NCBI GenBank assembly: GCA_963726975.1
Contig: CAVSEK010000001.1
Span: 461,864 to 525,863, forward strand
DNA from: CAVSEK01 sp963726975
GTDB lineage: Bacteria; Actinomycetota; Actinomycetes; Mycobacteriales; SCTD01
Reading direction: 5' to 3'
Length of the DNA: 64,000 bases
In this document: positions 61,221 to 64,000 of the stretch, in pieces
Layout: every line of letters begins with the position of its first letter
Position numbering within the stretch: position 1 is the first letter of the stretch
Position numbers and translations under genes: made by a program
Notes under the pieces: generated by a model
What the model was told of the DNA's origin: nothing
Seen by the model: only the letters and a program-made list of their open reading frames with translations
The model's database searches: none

Positions 61221-61652
61221 CTAGGGAGAGCTGAACAGCGCGCCCACGAGCAGGACGAGGGCGACCACCGCGAGCACGCACAGCGCCACGTCGACCCAGG
61301 CGAGGACGACGGCCGCACGGACGAGCCCGAGGCCGACGACCCGACCGCGGCTGGCCTCGATCTCGCGCCGGGCGCCGGGCGCGAGCACGAGCGCGACGAC
61401 CGCCGGCACGAACGGCAGGACCACGAAGGAGCCGATCGCGCACACCAGCGCCACGACGGCGCGGCTCGAGGTCTCCGGCACGCCGCTGGACCAGCCACCC
61501 GCTCCCCCGCCCGTCCACCCGCCGGGGGCCGGCGGGCCGTACGAGGGCTGACCGTACGAGGGCTGACCGTACGAGGGCTGGCCGTACGAGGGAGGGGGCG
61601 CGGACGGCTGACCGGGCGGCGGGCCGTACGGCTGCTCCGGGGGCGTGCTCAC
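61221..61652 (-). CDS. DUF4190-like two-span membrane protein with YGQPS repeats
   Basis: This intact 143-residue protein lies between rpoC and the str operon. The N-terminal ~60 residues are Pro/Tyr/Gln/Gly-rich, with four tandem YGQPS-type repeats encoded by a 15-bp DNA repeat. Two hydrophobic spans follow (RAVVALVCAIGSFVVLPFVP, VVALVLAPGARREIEASRG between them, and VVLAWVDVALCVLAVVALVL). This layout fits the DUF4190 family of unknown function. The ATG/GTG start is not decisive. Confidence 0.72.
   Translation of the reverse strand: MSTPPEQPYGPPPGQPSAPPPSYGQPSYGQPSYGQPSYGPPAPGGWTGGGAGGWSSGVPETSSRAVVALVCAIGSFVVLPFVPAVVALVLAPGARREIEASRGRVVGLGLVRAAVVLAWVDVALCVLAVVALVLLVGALFSSP
61537..61593. 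repeat. 15-bp tandem repeat inside the DUF4190-like gene
   Basis: The unit ccgtacgagggctga occurs three times with one G/A variant, followed by a fourth partial copy. It encodes the YGQPS repeats in the N-terminal tail. Length changes keep the frame. Confidence 0.85.
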
Positions 61653-61704
61653 GCTGCGCTCCGCATGCCCGCAGCGTAGGGCCGGGAGCGGTTCCCGGAC
61701 AGGC

Positions 61705-61742
61705 CGACGGCCGCCCGCCTCGGGAGAGGCGAGCGGCCGTCG
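61705..61742 (-). terminator. Hairpin terminator after rpoC
   Basis: A 17-bp stem with one mismatch and a 4-base loop (ggga) begins 14 bp after the rpoC stop. It should end the rpoBC operon. Confidence 0.8.
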
Positions 61743-61755
61743 GTGCGGAGCCGGA

Positions 61756-64000
<2,245 letters not shown>

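Overview
The window is a GC-rich chromosomal segment of an Actinomycetota bacterium. I infer this from the very high G+C content, frequent GTG starts and GTGA/TGATG stop-start overlaps, the gene order rpsL-rpsG-fusA-tuf-rpsJ...rplQ-truA...rplM-rpsI-glmM-glmS-acpS-nnr-alr-tsaEBD-groESL, the fused NnrE-NnrD, the zinc (C+) forms of S4, S14 and L36, and a CIRCE operator before groES. A Geodermatophilales/Frankiales-like lineage is possible, but that is a guess. Almost everything is on the minus strand. Only the GGDEF-EAL gene and one small membrane-protein gene are on the plus strand. I see no tRNA, rRNA, CRISPR array, insertion sequence or phage gene.

Layout. 1-2.0 kb: groEL (cut by the left edge) and groES under CIRCE. 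2.1-4.7 kb: a membrane-anchored c-di-GMP enzyme, a DUF5317 protein and a 29-residue membrane peptide. 4.9-8.2 kb: tsaD, rimI, an unknown gene, tsaB and a lipoprotein gene. 8.2-14.9 kb: an acyl-CoA ligase and a branched-chain amino-acid-type ABC transporter (order livG-F-H-M-K), which sit between tsaE and tsaB. 15.1-20.7 kb: tsaE, a family-4 uracil-DNA glycosylase, a hydrolase, alr, nnrE/D and acpS. 20.7-28.2 kb: glmS, pepN, a second hydrolase, glmM, rpsI and rplM. 28.3-29.7 kb: small lipoprotein and membrane-protein genes. 29.7-37.7 kb: a truncated complex I operon. 38.1-63 kb: truA followed by the alpha, secY-adk-map, spc, S10 and str ribosomal operons, then the 3' part of rpoC.

The most unusual locus is the complex I operon, nuoA-(NuoB/NuoD-like)-H-J-K-L-M-N. 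It encodes the whole membrane arm but no NADH module and no iron-sulfur connecting subunits. The slot normally held by nuoBCD carries one 347-residue protein that looks like a NuoB remnant without its cluster cysteines, joined to a NuoD-like N-terminus through an expanding Met-Asp repeat. Key channel residues in NuoM and NuoN have also changed, and the subunit loops that normally contact NuoB/D are divergent. This suggests an ion-translocating membrane complex with another coupling partner or none.

Two caveats apply throughout. Many conserved, probably essential genes between 4.9 and 31 kb (tsaD, tsaB, alr, glmS, the liv genes) and also rpoA and rpoC are broken by small indels. I read these as sequence or assembly errors and annotate each as one gene. 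Coordinates of such genes run from the inferred real start to the inferred real stop. All homology statements come from recognised motifs; no database was searched.
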